This document shows, one piece after another, positions 1 to 8,520 of a stretch of DNA of 58,532 nucleotides. The translations under genes and the position numbers were made by a program. This stretch comes from Streptomyces sp. OfavH-34-F (GTDB taxonomy: Bacteria; Actinomycetota; Actinomycetes; Streptomycetales; Streptomycetaceae). Within the stretch, counting starts at the first letter, position 1. Every line of letters starts with the position of its first letter. The stretch covers positions 1-58,532 of the forward strand of contig NZ_JAKRGC010000011.1 of NCBI RefSeq assembly GCF_022347745.1, in the 5' to 3' direction. The notes under the pieces were generated by a model. The model was given only the letters and a program-made list of their open reading frames with translations. It did not search any database and was not told where the DNA came from.

Positions 1-2040
1 CGCCGCGGCCGGTGCGGCTGCGGACGGGGGCAGGTCCAGGGTGTAGGGCAGGCCGGTGGCGGCCGGGGTCCAGCCGGAGACCCGGCCGGCGTAGGCGGAC
101 CCGAAGCCGGTGCCGTCGTGCCGGGTGCCGGCGGGCATGGTGGCCGTGATCGCGACACCTGCGGGCGCCCGCACGGTCACCTCGTCGCCGATGCGGTAGG
201 CGGTGACCTGGCCCGCGTCGAGGGCGGCGCGCCAGGCGGCACGGCGCCGCATCTCGCTGCCGATGTCCTTCATGCGGAGGTTGACCACGGGGGTGTCGGC
301 GGTGAACAGGTCGGCGTAGCCGTCGAGTACACCGTCGAGCACCGGATAGGCGATGCGGTCCTCGGCGAGGTTCGCCTGGTGGATGAAGTGCGGCTTGGGA
401 TCGTTGGACAGGACGTGGCCCAGGGCGATCCGGGTCTCCAGCGGGACGATGTAGTCGGTGTAGCCGGTGGTGACGTCCAGCGGCGCGGCCAGGCAGGTGG
501 TGGTGGCGGGGTTGTCCTCGCAGATCCCGCTGCCGCCCTGGGCCCGGCTGGTGTACAGCCAGTTGTACTCGTCGACCTGCTCCGCCGCCCGCCCGGTGTT
601 GTAGAAGATGTTCATCGGGTAGCGGGAGACGGTCGTGGCGGGGCCGACCTGGCGCTGCACGGGGTCACGGGAGTTGTCCGAGCCCAGCCACTGGACGCCG
701 GTGTCGGCGAGGGCGAGCGGCAGGTTGGGGTTGTCCACCGGCTGCTGCGGCAACACCTTCAGACCGGAGTGCTCGCCGGTGACCAACTCCTTCCGGTCGA
801 GCGGGAGTCCGGCCGCCACACCCCACGCCTCGTTGGTCGCGATCTCGTCGACGATGTCGTTCCGGCTGACCCACCGGGTGGAGCCGTCGGGGTTCGTCGC
901 GCACTTCCACGGCACCACGCTGATGTCCTGCACACACCCGAGGAAGGCGTGGGTGTAGGTGTGGTTGATCCAGCGGAACCGGTTCTTCTCGGTGATGAGC
1001 TTGTCGGCGAGGAGGTCCTGACCGCCGTTGTCCTCGCGGTGGTCGGCGCTGCCGGAGGCGTTGTAGGCCAGGTCGAGGGTGAAGCCGTGGCTGTTCTGCC
1101 AGGAGAGGGCGTGATCGACGTCGGCCGGGACCATGCGGATCGGGTCCGGGGTGCCCTCGCCCGGCTGGCAGTCCACGTCACCGGGTGTGCAGTTGAGGTC
1201 GGTGTCCCAGCGGTCGTCGGCGGCGAACACGTCGTCCACGTGGACCGCGAAGTAGTTGCGGTCGGCGCCGAGGTGCACCCCGCCGGTCATCCACTCCACG
1301 ATGCCCCTGGCCAGCAGCCGGAACTGCTGCTGGTACCGGTTGTAGACGAAGGTGACGACGAGTTCCCGCCGTCCGTCGTGCCGGTACTCGCCCACCAGGG
1401 AGCCCTTGGTGGCCCTCCCCGGGATCGTCGCCTGGACGTAGGGCGTGAAGTCGGCGCCCGTCACCGGTGCCGACAGGTAGGCGTAGGACTCGCCCACGGT
1501 GGGGGAGTTGTCCTCGAACGGCACCGCGTCTTCCAGGTAGCCGAAGGGCCCGGCCTTGCCCGCCTGCGTCACCTCGGCCCGCATCCCGTCGGCGCTGCCG
1601 GCGTAGCCGGTGCCGACCGCCGCGTTGAGCCCCACCTGCGGCCGGGCGTACGTGTAGGCGTCGACCTGGGGGACCGCGTACGCCTGCTCGTAGGCCACGA
1701 GGGCCGCCATCTCGGCGGAGCCCGTCGGGAAGGGGTTGTCGTTGGGCAGGACGACGGCCTGGTACTTCGCTCGCGGCCGGCCGTCGACGGTGTCGGCGAG
1801 GAAGCCCGCGTCGATCACCGCCCGTCCGGAGTCGTTCAGGTCGACCTCGGTGTACGGCGTCCCGGCGTTCTCCAGCTCGGCGGCGATGGCGTCGGTGGAG
1901 GGCCCCCCGTCGCTCACGACGAGCACGCGCAGATCGACGCGCGGTGCCGGATCGTCCGCCTGGGCGGTGGCCACGGGTAACCCGAAGGTCGCCATCAGCG
2001 CGCCCACCAGGAGCGCGGTCGTGCGATTGGTCCGCTTCAT
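1..2040 (-). CDS. Secreted Agd3-like (CE18-type) carbohydrate deacetylase, 3' end outside window
   Basis: Reading from ATG at 2040, the frame stays open to the window edge (680 codons, no stop), so the C-terminus is missing. The N-terminus is a Sec signal peptide: basic MKRTNR, a hydrophobic stretch, then ATAQA. Residues from about 35 to 250 would be the CBM87-like region of Agd3 proteins. The catalytic part shows HVDDVF near residue 267 and NHTYTH near 359, the Asp and His-x-x-x-His type metal ligands of polysaccharide deacetylases, then GEHSGL near 420. In the fungal Agd3 family this domain deacetylates galactosaminogalactan. I infer an extracellular deacetylase of an amino-sugar polysaccharide; the substrate is not shown. 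A GGGGAGGG ribosome site lies about 10 bases before ATG. Neighbouring polysaccharide genes, if any, lie outside the window. Confidence 0.7.
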   Translation of the reverse strand, partial: MKRTNRTTALLVGALMATFGLPVATAQADDPAPRVDLRVLVVSDGGPSTDAIAAELENAGTPYTEVDLNDSGRAVIDAGFLADTVDGRPRAKYQAVVLPNDNPFPTGSAEMAALVAYEQAYAVPQVDAYTYARPQVGLNAAVGTGYAGSADGMRAEVTQAGKAGPFGYLEDAVPFEDNSPTVGESYAYLSAPVTGADFTPYVQATIPGRATKGSLVGEYRHDGRRELVVTFVYNRYQQQFRLLARGIVEWMTGGVHLGADRNYFAVHVDDVFAADDRWDTDLNCTPGDVDCQPGEGTPDPIRMVPADVDHALSWQNSHGFTLDLAYNASGSADHREDNGGQDLLADKLITEKNRFRWINHTYTHAFLGCVQDISVVPWKCATNPDGSTRWVSRNDIVDEIATNEAWGVAAGLPLDRKELVTGEHSGLKVLPQQPVDNPNLPLALADTGVQWLGSDNSRDPVQRQVGPATTVSRYPMNIFYNTGRAAEQVDEYNWLYTSRAQGGSGICEDNPATTTCLAAPLDVTTGYTDYIVPLETRIALGHVLSNDPKPHFIHQANLAEDRIAYPVLDGVLDGYADLFTADTPVVNLRMKDIGSEMRRRAAWRAALDAGQVTAYRIGDEVTVRAPAGVAITATMPAGTRHDGTGFGSAYAGRVSGWTPAATGLPYTLDLPPSAAAPAAA

Positions 2041-2458
2041 GCGGTGGAATTCCCTCCCCAGGGCAGGGGAGGTCGGACTCCTGCCAGAGCCTGCCCCACC
2101 CCATGACCGTGCCGCCGCCCCTTCGGGGCGACGGTCGTTGACGCATCCGTCGAGTCACATCATGGGGGTCCGCGTGGAGCCTTTGTGTGACTGTCGGGAA
2201 ACTTGACGGAAAAGCATATGTCTCGATCAATCCGACAAGCTGGTCGTGCCTGTTGACCGTGGTGGGCCCGCCCCTGGACGGGCGGGTGAGCGGTGCCAGT
2301 GGGCTAGACCAAGAGGCCGAAACGCGGTGCGGCCGGATCGAGTCACCGCCGGGCGGCATGCCGACGGCGGCCGGCGTGGAACTGGGGCCGGCCGCCGTCC
2401 TCCCGGGCGATTCCCGCTCAGCGGGGGCACGCACCGCCCGGGATGCGAGGGGGCGCGA
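2041..2458. other. Intergenic region with a hairpin in the leader of the deacetylase gene
   Basis: No convincing gene in these 418 bases; the open frames here are GC-rich shadows. A stem-loop of the form CCGCCGCCCC-TTCG-GGGCGACGG lies around 2112-2135, about 75 bases upstream of the deacetylase start, and would be in its leader RNA. The rest holds the promoter of the deacetylase gene (not pinpointed) and the 3' flank of the small secreted-protein gene. Confidence 0.5.
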
Positions 2459-2983
2459 TCACGCGCACAGCACGCGGGTCTCGGGCGTGTAGACCGGACC
2501 GCCGCTGATGTTGGTGCTGTCGCTGAACTCTGCGTAGAAGTAGGAGTAGAAGCCGATGTTGCCGTTGCAGCCGGAGTCGGCGGCGACCTGCAGCGTCAGG
2601 GTGACGGTACGGCTCTGACCTGGCGGAATGGTGGTCCCGTAGTTGCCCCCGAGGTCGGCCGGCCCGACCCCGGAACACGGCACGGCCCCGGCGGCCGTCG
2701 CCAGGCTGCACCCGGTGAAGCTGTACTTGAGGTCGGGGCGCTGGGTGGTCAGCCAGGTCGGATCGATGGTCTGGTAGATGAACCAGATGTCGTACGTCTG
2801 GTTGTTCTTGATCGTCATCGACAGGTTCACCGTGCCGCCGGGCGTGGTGGTGGCCGCGTCGGTCGTGAACGACAGCTGAGCGGCCGGATCGGCGGCGCTC
2901 GCGGTGGGCGCCAGGCCGAAGAGCGAGAGGGCGACGGCGACGATTGCGGCGAGACCGAGGCGTCTCGTGCGAGTGAGTCTCAT
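2459..2983 (-). CDS. Small secreted protein of unknown function
   Basis: 174 residues from ATG at 2983. The N-terminus MRLTRTRRLGLAAIVAVALS followed by ending ASA-AD is a clear Sec signal peptide. The mature part, about 140 residues, is rich in Thr, Ser, Gly and aromatic residues and reads as a beta-sandwich (alternating TVNLSMTI, RTVTLTLQV), with four Cys (SFTGCS, VPCSG, DSGCN and a C-terminal LCA) that could form two disulfides outside the cell. This resembles small Ig-like or DUF11-like secreted domains, but I cannot assign a family. The longer frame reaching 3166 has no better start and would bury the signal peptide. The gene is monocistronic. Confidence 0.65.
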   Translation of the reverse strand: MRLTRTRRLGLAAIVAVALSLFGLAPTASAADPAAQLSFTTDAATTTPGGTVNLSMTIKNNQTYDIWFIYQTIDPTWLTTQRPDLKYSFTGCSLATAAGAVPCSGVGPADLGGNYGTTIPPGQSRTVTLTLQVAADSGCNGNIGFYSYFYAEFSDSTNISGGPVYTPETRVLCA

Positions 2984-3423
2984 GGCCCGGGAGAGTAAGC
3001 ACGGCCCGCACACACCGTCTGCACCCCGCACCTCACTGTGTACGTGATGTGGCTGAAAGCGATCAGAAGGTGAAGGACCCGTGCGACCACCTTCACACAC
3101 CGGCCCGGAGGGAAGTCGTCGCACGATAACACCATGATGCGACCCGATAGCGGAGAGTTGCCCCACGCACCACTACCGCGGGTAAGCGCGACACCCTCAA
3201 TGGCGAATTCCGAGAACCCCAACCCACCCGGGCCCGGAACCGCCGCCGACGGACATACGAACCGTCATCGGTGTTCCTGGCAGACGCCCTGTAGGGACAC
3301 ATGAACATCCACGGCCCGCCACGGGCCGCCGACACCGCGCATCCGGGCGCCGACCTACACGGCCGACTGACTCACCGGCAGCTGCGAGCGGTGGAGATTC
3401 TGTTCCTGGCGGGCACGGTCGGG
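2984..3423. other. Intergenic region, no gene recognised
   Basis: 440 bases. A 47-codon open frame starting at ATG 3301 (+ strand) overlaps the 3' end of the next gene, has no ribosome site and matches no family I know. The stretch presumably carries the promoter of the small secreted-protein gene. I see no RNA gene or repeat. Confidence 0.4.
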
Positions 3424-4062
3424 CTATCCCCGTTCGGGACGTAGCAGGACCTCGCTGCCCAGGGGGGTGAACCCGCAGGCGAGGAAGGCCCGGAGGGAGC
3501 GGGCGTTGCCGGGGGCGACGGCGGCGAAGACCGGGTCGGCTTCCGGTACGAGGGCCAGGGCGTCGGCGAGGAGCGACCGCCCGTGTCCTTGGCCGCCGTC
3601 CTGAACGTCGCGGAGTTCGATGCTCAGCTCACGCCGTCCGGCGAGGCCGTCGGCCAGGGTGATGAGGCCGCGCTCGTCGCCGTAGACCTTGACGTTCGTC
3701 CGCAGCTCGCGGGCATGGCGGACGCGGGGATGGTCGTCTGCGTCGGTCAGCTCTGCCAGACGCGACGGGCCCCCTGTGCCACGGGCCATGAGCGTCACGT
3801 CGATGACGTCGATCCAGCCCTTCGGGCCGGCCAGGTGCCGCAGGAAATCCGGTGAGAGCGAGGCACCGAAGCCGTCCGGTTCCTGGGCGTGTACGGCCTG
3901 GCCGGCCAGGGCGGTGGCGACGACGGCGTGGCCGGTGAAGGCGACCGAGCACTCAAGTCCCCCGGCCAGGGGCGGCAGCACCGTCACCCGGCCGTCGGCC
4001 GGCGGGAAGCGGCCGTCGGCGGCGGCCATGAAGAACGTCAGGAGCGGGTGCGCTGCGCCCAC
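3424..4062 (-). CDS. GNAT-family N-acetyltransferase
   Basis: 212 residues from GTG 4062, preceded by AGGTGA about 8 bases upstream. The acetyl-CoA binding motif A (Q/RxxGxG/A) appears as GGQGHGRSLL in the last third, followed by the motif-B-like APGNARSLRAFLACGF, typical of GNAT enzymes. The N-terminal half, with VTVLPPLAGG and AFTGHAVVATA, is a substrate-side extension found in several actinobacterial paralogues. The acetyl acceptor is unknown. It lies 47 bases downstream of a second GNAT gene in the same orientation, so the two may be cotranscribed. Confidence 0.75.
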   Translation of the reverse strand: MGAAHPLLTFFMAAADGRFPPADGRVTVLPPLAGGLECSVAFTGHAVVATALAGQAVHAQEPDGFGASLSPDFLRHLAGPKGWIDVIDVTLMARGTGGPSRLAELTDADDHPRVRHARELRTNVKVYGDERGLITLADGLAGRRELSIELRDVQDGGQGHGRSLLADALALVPEADPVFAAVAPGNARSLRAFLACGFTPLGSEVLLRPERG

Positions 4063-4109
4063 GGTTGCTCACCTGTCTGTTGGAGAAGCCGGAAGGGGGT
4101 AAGGGTGTC

Positions 4110-4637
4110 TCAGTCGCCGAGGATGCGCTCCCACAGCAACCCGTCCCGCCAGCTCCCGTCGAGATAGATCGAGGAGTGAGCGACGCCGTACGGGCTGAAC
4201 CCGTTGCGGCGCAGTACCCGCTGCGACGGCAGATTGTCCAGATTGGTGGACGCCTCGGCACGGTGCAGCCCGAGTTCGTCCGTCATCACCCGGAGGACAA
4301 GTCCGAGGGCGCGCCCGGCATGCCCTTGATTCTGGGCGGTGCTGGCGATCCAGTATCCGATGGAGCCGCGGCGCAGGTACGGCTGCGGCAGGATGCCGCC
4401 GACGGTGATCTGCCCGATGACCTCGCCTTCGGCGAGCACCACGCCCGGCCAGACCGAGCCGGCCCGGTACCCGGCCAGCAGGCCGTCGATCCGCTCCGCC
4501 TGTCCCTCCGGGGTGAAGAATGCGGCCGGCTGGTCCGGTTCCCACGGCCGGAACGCCTCGACGTCACGCACCCGATGCGCGGCGATCACGGCGGCGTCGT
4601 CGGGCTCGATCAGACGAATCCTGGTGCTGCTGCGCAT
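4110..4637 (-). CDS. RimJ/RimL-type GNAT acetyltransferase
   Basis: 175 residues from ATG 4637, with GAGGA eight to nine bases upstream. The architecture is that of ribosomal-protein acetyltransferase-like GNATs: IRLIEPDDAAVIAAHR at the N-terminus, GQITVGGI and SIGYWIA in the central sheet, QNQGHAGRAL as acetyl-CoA motif A, and EASTNLDNLPSQRVLRRNGF as motif B. The C-terminal HSSIYLDGSWRDGLLWERI is the usual RimJ/RimL signature region. It probably N-acetylates a protein N-terminus or a small molecule; many such paralogues are not ribosomal. The long open frame continuing upstream to 5102 is an artefact of the ABC-transporter remnant and lacks a start signal. Confidence 0.8.
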   Translation of the reverse strand: MRSSTRIRLIEPDDAAVIAAHRVRDVEAFRPWEPDQPAAFFTPEGQAERIDGLLAGYRAGSVWPGVVLAEGEVIGQITVGGILPQPYLRRGSIGYWIASTAQNQGHAGRALGLVLRVMTDELGLHRAEASTNLDNLPSQRVLRRNGFSPYGVAHSSIYLDGSWRDGLLWERILGD

Positions 4638-4819
4638 GGGCTGATCCTCGTAGCGGGGCGTCGTATGAGACAGCCAGCCTATGCAGACAGACCCGGGCAC
4701 CCCCCCGGGGCCCACCCGACTGAACCGCTCCGCGCCCCGGCCCACGCCCACCGCACGATCGTCAAGAGTCCCCACACCCTGGCCACGGCACTGCTGGGCG
4801 AGCCGGGGCCCGGTGCGAG

Positions 4820-5066
4820 TGCCGTCACGCCCCGCCCGGGCAAGAGCCGATCCCGCAGCTCGTCGTACGTGCCCGCCTCCGAGATCCGGCCTTAGTCGAG
4901 GTCGATGATCCGGCGGGTGTTGGCCAACCGGTGCGTGCTGAACACCATGGCCCTGCCCTCGGCGAGGTCCTTCAGACGGGTGCAGATCCGGTGCCCGGCG
5001 CGGGCGCCGAGTGCGGCGGCCGGTTCGTCCACCACGAGGACGGGTGCGTCGCGGTGGAAGGCGCGG
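4820..5066 (-). pseudogene. Truncated ABC-transporter ATPase fragment
   Basis: The minus strand encodes the C-terminal third of an ABC-exporter nucleotide-binding domain: RAFHRDAPVLVVDEP (Walker B), AAALGARAGHRICTRL, VFSTHRLANTRRI (switch histidine), IIDLD, then an in-frame TAA at 4892-4894, and after it GRISEAGTYDELRDRL, the usual end of the domain. Walker A and the LSGGQ signature are missing: homology begins at RAF, exactly where a truncated CRISPR repeat ends (5061). It is therefore a dead fragment, cut at its 5' side by a rearrangement with the CRISPR array and interrupted by a stop codon. The downstream limit is approximate. Confidence 0.75.
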
Positions 5067-5133
5067 GGACGCCCCGTCCGGCGAGGCCCGACAGGCCACC
5101 ACCAGGAACTACCCCCGCAGGCGCGGGGACGAC
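5061..5133 (-). CRISPR. Remnant type I-E CRISPR array: one repeat, one spacer, half a repeat
   Basis: In the minus-strand sense, a 29-base repeat (5133-5105) starts GTCGTCCCCGCGCCTGCGGG, with the GC stem-loop typical of I-E repeats. A spacer of about 31 bases (5104-5074) follows. Then a second copy of the repeat start, CGTCCCCGCGCC, ends at 5061. The two copies of GTCCCCGCGCC (GGGGAC on the + strand at 5125 and 5065) are exactly 60 bases apart, matching I-E spacing. Beyond 5061 the sequence is ABC-transporter remnant. The retained repeat faces cas3, so 5134-5269 would be the leader, and the rest of the array has been deleted. Confidence 0.75.
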
Positions 5134-5269
5134 ACTTCCTGACCTGCGGTGATGCTAGCAAGTGAGGCGGATTTCCTTTACCTGCATCTTGGCTCCGCTG
5201 CGGCTTGCTCAGGGGCGTTGTCAGTGGCACCGCCTAGTGTGCCAGGACGTACGTGAAGGGATGATTTCC

Positions 5270-8215
5270 ATGGTTAATCACCGGTCTTCTGTGGTGCAGC
5301 TCATGAGGAGCATGGGGCTGGCGCCTGACGTCGTGGAGCGGGTTTCGCGGCTCTGGGGGAAGTCCGCGGCCAGGAACGGCGGACGCACGCATCTGCTGAT
5401 CGGGCATCTGCTGGACACGGCCGCAGTAGCCGGGCTCATGTGGGACCGGTACCTTTCGCCGGCCTTTCGGCGCAGGCTCGATGAGATCAGCGAGGGCCGG
5501 GGCCGCCTGTGGTTCATGTGGGTGTGCGGCATTCATGACTGCGGCAAGGCGTGCCCGGCGTTTCAGGCCATGGACCCGATCGAGGCCGCCCCCGTGCGGG
5601 CGGCGGGGCTGACGTGGGGGCGGCAGCCGGCCAATCGGGGGAAGCGGTGGCGTCACGATGTCGCCGGGGCCGCCCTGCTCAAGCCTCGACTGGTTGCCGA
5701 ATGGGGGAGCGAGGAAGCCGCCGCGTGGGTGTGGCCCCTGGTGGCGGGGCACCACGGTACGTTTCCGTCCGTCAAGAGCATCGAGCCGCCGTACCGAGGG
5801 GCAGAGGGAGAAGGGCCCGAGTGGGCCGAGGCGCAGCGCGCGGTGGTCGACGTGTTCACCCGTGCCATCGGGTTCGAGGACCTGGCGGACGTACGCCCCG
5901 TGGGCGCCCTGCGGAAGGCGGAGCAACTCGCGCTGTCGGGGCTGATCGTCATGGCGGACTGGATCGCGAGTGGCGGCCGCACAGGCCGAGGGCTGGCAGA
6001 TGCCGGCCAGGTCTCGCTGGACGAAGCCCAGCGCCGCATGGAGTCGTGGTGGGACGAATTACGCCTGCGCGGCGGGTGGCAGGGCCTTCCGCTGCCGGGC
6101 ACCCGGCTGGCGCCGCTGACCGACCGGCTGGGGGTGGCGCCACGCGCCTCGCAGCGGGAACTGGTGGAGCGGGCGTGGTCGATGCCGGTGCCGGGGCTCA
6201 TGGTCGCGGAGGCCCCCATGGGGGAGGGGAAGACGAAGGGCGCCCTCGCTGCCGCAGAGGTCCTGGCAGCGCGCTTCGGGCTCGACGGCGTGTTCGTCGC
6301 GATGCCCACCCAGGCCACGAGCGACCCGATGTACGAGCAGGTCCTGCAGTGGGTGCGTACGTTCGACCCGGAGCTCGAGTCGCAGGTCGCGCTCCTCCAC
6401 GGACGCCGGCGCTTCAACGCCTGGTGGCGGGCGATCTGGGAGGGGAAGGCCCGCCCGGACACCGACGAGTGCGCCTGCGCGGGCGAGGAAGCCGACCTCG
6501 GAGCCCTGGACGCGTACGACGACTTCGGGAGCATCGGCGAGGACGCCGACTTCGGCATGGCCTCGGCCGTACCGTCGACCGGAGACGTTCCCTCCTCCGA
6601 GGCGGACGGCCCCGCCCACTGGTTCCTCGACAACAAGCGGGGGCTGCTCACCGCGTTCGGCGTCGGCACCGTGGACCACCTGCTGCACGCCGCGACCCGC
6701 ACCCGCCATGTCATGCTCCGGTTCGCCGGGCTCGCAGGCAAGGTCGTGATCGTCGACGAGGTCCACGCGGCGGACGTCTACATGCGGCAGTTCCTCGTGG
6801 AGGCGCTGCGCTGGCTCGGGCAGGCGGGGGTTCCGATCGTGCTGCTCTCGGCGACCCTGCCGCCCGCGCAGCGGCAGCTCTTCGTGGACGCCTACCTGTC
6901 CGGCGTCCTGGGTACGGCGGACGTGCACCAGCCGGTTCCGGAACCCGCCGGGTACCCGTGCGTCACGGTCGCCTACGGCGTGGAGGGCCGAGCCGTCGCC
7001 GAGACATCCCGCGAGGCCGTGCCGTCCTGGCGCGCGTCGATGCCTGTGGAGCTCGCCTGGCTGCCCGACACCGATGTCCCCGGTGCGCGGGTGGTGCGGG
7101 CGGTACGTGAGTCCGTCGCGGACGGCGGAGTGGTCCTGGTGGTGGTCAACCAGGTCGCCCGCGCCCAGGCGATCCACGACGGCCTGCGCGAGGCCGGGTT
7201 CGACGGCGAGTTGCACTTGCTGCACGCGCGCATGTGCGCCGCCCACCGCGCCGACCGGACGGCGGAGTGCCTGCGTCTGATGGGGCCGAAGGCAGGTTCG
7301 GATCGGCCGGAGCGCATGGTGGTGATCGCCACGCAACTCGCGGAGCAGTCATTCGACGTGGACGCGGACGTCCTGATCACCGACCTGGCCCCCACCGACC
7401 TGCTCCTGCAACGCATCGGCCGACTGCACCGCCACAGCGGCACCCGCCGTCCCGACACCCACCGCGTGCCGAGGGTCCTGGTCACGGGCGCGGCGGCGGG
7501 ACAGGACGGAGTCCCGCGCTTCCTCAAGGCTTCGGAGAAGATTTACGGCAGGTGGTCCCTGCTGCGGGCGGCAGTCCTCGTGGAGGAGGCCGCCGGCTCG
7601 CTCTCGGCCGCCCCGGATGCGCGGAGTGCGCGTACGCGGGGGAACGGGTGGAGCATCCCGGCCGACGTGCCGGAGCTGGTGGCCCGCGCCTACGGCGGCG
7701 ACGGCGTCTGCCCGGCCGGCTGGCACGAGACCGAAGCCCTGGAACAGTGGGAGGCGAAGGAGTGGAAGCGGGAGGACAAGGCTGGGGAGTTCCTTCTGTG
7801 TCGTCAGCGGGAATGGGCCTTCCCCACGCTTGAGGGCCTTCACTACGCGGGCAGCCGGGTCGCCACCCAGGAGCAGCTCGACGCCGTCGTCCGGGACGGC
7901 GAACCGACCGTCGAGGCGGTGATCGTCCATCGCGTTCCCGGCGGCTACCGGGCGTACGACGGCACCTGGCTCGGTATCCACGGCGAGGTGGACGACGACG
8001 AGGTGACCGACCGATTGATGGGCGGAATCATCCGCCTCCCGGCCGGGCTCACCGAAGCCGCTCAGGCCGAACTGCGCCCGCTGCCGGCGTGGGTCAACCG
8101 CCCATGGCTCACGTACCGGCCGGCGCTGGTCCTGGAGGAGGACGGTACGGCGGTCCTCGGCACGCACAAGGTCTCGTACGACGACGTGCTGGGCCTGCTC
8201 ATCGAGTGGGGGTGA
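5270..8215 (+). CDS. cas3: CRISPR-associated helicase/nuclease Cas3 (type I-E)
   Basis: 981 residues from ATG 5270, which has GAAGGGA at 5255-5261; the longer frame from 5162 runs through the CRISPR leader and is unlikely. An N-terminal HD nuclease domain shows HLLIGHLLDT, GIHDCGKACPAF (HD pair about residues 89-90) and AGHHGTF. The SF2 helicase part has Walker A APMGEGKTKGA (about 315), DEVH box IVDEVHAAD (about 495), LLSATLP (about 527) and motif VI RIGRLHRHS (about 715), then a C-terminal domain. Cas3 is recruited by target-bound Cascade and unwinds and degrades DNA. All catalytic motifs are present, so it looks active. It is followed by a 305-base gap with degenerate repeats before cse1. 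Confidence 0.95.
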   Translation: MVNHRSSVVQLMRSMGLAPDVVERVSRLWGKSAARNGGRTHLLIGHLLDTAAVAGLMWDRYLSPAFRRRLDEISEGRGRLWFMWVCGIHDCGKACPAFQAMDPIEAAPVRAAGLTWGRQPANRGKRWRHDVAGAALLKPRLVAEWGSEEAAAWVWPLVAGHHGTFPSVKSIEPPYRGAEGEGPEWAEAQRAVVDVFTRAIGFEDLADVRPVGALRKAEQLALSGLIVMADWIASGGRTGRGLADAGQVSLDEAQRRMESWWDELRLRGGWQGLPLPGTRLAPLTDRLGVAPRASQRELVERAWSMPVPGLMVAEAPMGEGKTKGALAAAEVLAARFGLDGVFVAMPTQATSDPMYEQVLQWVRTFDPELESQVALLHGRRRFNAWWRAIWEGKARPDTDECACAGEEADLGALDAYDDFGSIGEDADFGMASAVPSTGDVPSSEADGPAHWFLDNKRGLLTAFGVGTVDHLLHAATRTRHVMLRFAGLAGKVVIVDEVHAADVYMRQFLVEALRWLGQAGVPIVLLSATLPPAQRQLFVDAYLSGVLGTADVHQPVPEPAGYPCVTVAYGVEGRAVAETSREAVPSWRASMPVELAWLPDTDVPGARVVRAVRESVADGGVVLVVVNQVARAQAIHDGLREAGFDGELHLLHARMCAAHRADRTAECLRLMGPKAGSDRPERMVVIATQLAEQSFDVDADVLITDLAPTDLLLQRIGRLHRHSGTRRPDTHRVPRVLVTGAAAGQDGVPRFLKASEKIYGRWSLLRAAVLVEEAAGSLSAAPDARSARTRGNGWSIPADVPELVARAYGGDGVCPAGWHETEALEQWEAKEWKREDKAGEFLLCRQREWAFPTLEGLHYAGSRVATQEQLDAVVRDGEPTVEAVIVHRVPGGYRAYDGTWLGIHGEVDDDEVTDRLMGGIIRLPAGLTEAAQAELRPLPAWVNRPWLTYRPALVLEEDGTAVLGTHKVSYDDVLGLLIEWG

Positions 8216-8234
8216 GGGTGGAGCGTCCCGGATT

Positions 8235-8304
8235 CCCTCGACCCCGCCCGTGCGGGGACCACCTTGAGAACTGACAGGGAACACCCCCGGCGCTGCGGGG
8301 AGAA
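8235..8304 (-). CRISPR. Degenerate pair of I-E-like repeats between cas3 and cse1
   Basis: On the minus strand, 8304-8277 reads TTCTCCCCGCAGCGCCGGGG followed by GTGTTCCC, and 8262-8235 reads GTGGTCCCCGCACGGGCGGG followed by GTCGAGGG. Both have the imperfect CCCCGC/GCGGGG stem of I-E repeats, but differ from each other and from the repeat at 5105-5133. Only about 14 bases separate them, against the expected 31-33, so this is a decayed array rather than a functional one. Confidence 0.55.
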
Positions 8305-8392
8305 GGAACGCTCCACACGCACAGGCAAAGAGTACTGGCCTATGGCCTATAGCTCCGGAAGCTGAAGCAGTCACCGGGATGAGGTGGGCGAG

Positions 8393-8420
8393 TTGCGAGA
8401 ATTGACAGTTGGAGTAATGT
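8393..8420 (+). promoter_or_regulatory. Probable promoter of the cse1-cas2 operon
   Basis: TTGCGA (8393-8398) and TAATGT (8415-8420) are separated by 16 bases, matching a housekeeping-type -35/-10 pair, about 100 bases upstream of the cse1 start. It lies just downstream of the degenerate repeats, implying that the Cascade operon has its own promoter separate from cas3. The spacing and hexamers are seen; activity is inferred. Confidence 0.4.
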
Positions 8421-8520
8421 GGTGATCGGCGGGGAGAGAGGCTCGGGAGGCATCGTCTCCCCGCCAACCCTCCCACCTGGAGGACAGGGGCAGGGCACGT
8501 CGTGGAGAGGAGAAAGCGCC

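Noticed and set aside
118..1980. Long + strand open frame opposite the deacetylase gene
   Set aside because: It is the GC-skewed antisense shadow of a gene with a signal peptide and clear catalytic motifs; no ribosome site or family resemblance.
3301..3444. 47-codon open frame starting at ATG 3301
   Set aside because: No ribosome site, no recognisable product, and it runs into the 3' end of the opposing acetyltransferase gene.
5074..5088. The surviving CRISPR spacer shares CCGTCCGGCGAGGCC with 3627-3641 inside the acetyltransferase gene (self-target?)
   Set aside because: Only 15 bases of very GC-rich sequence match and the rest of the spacer differs; expected by chance in this genome.
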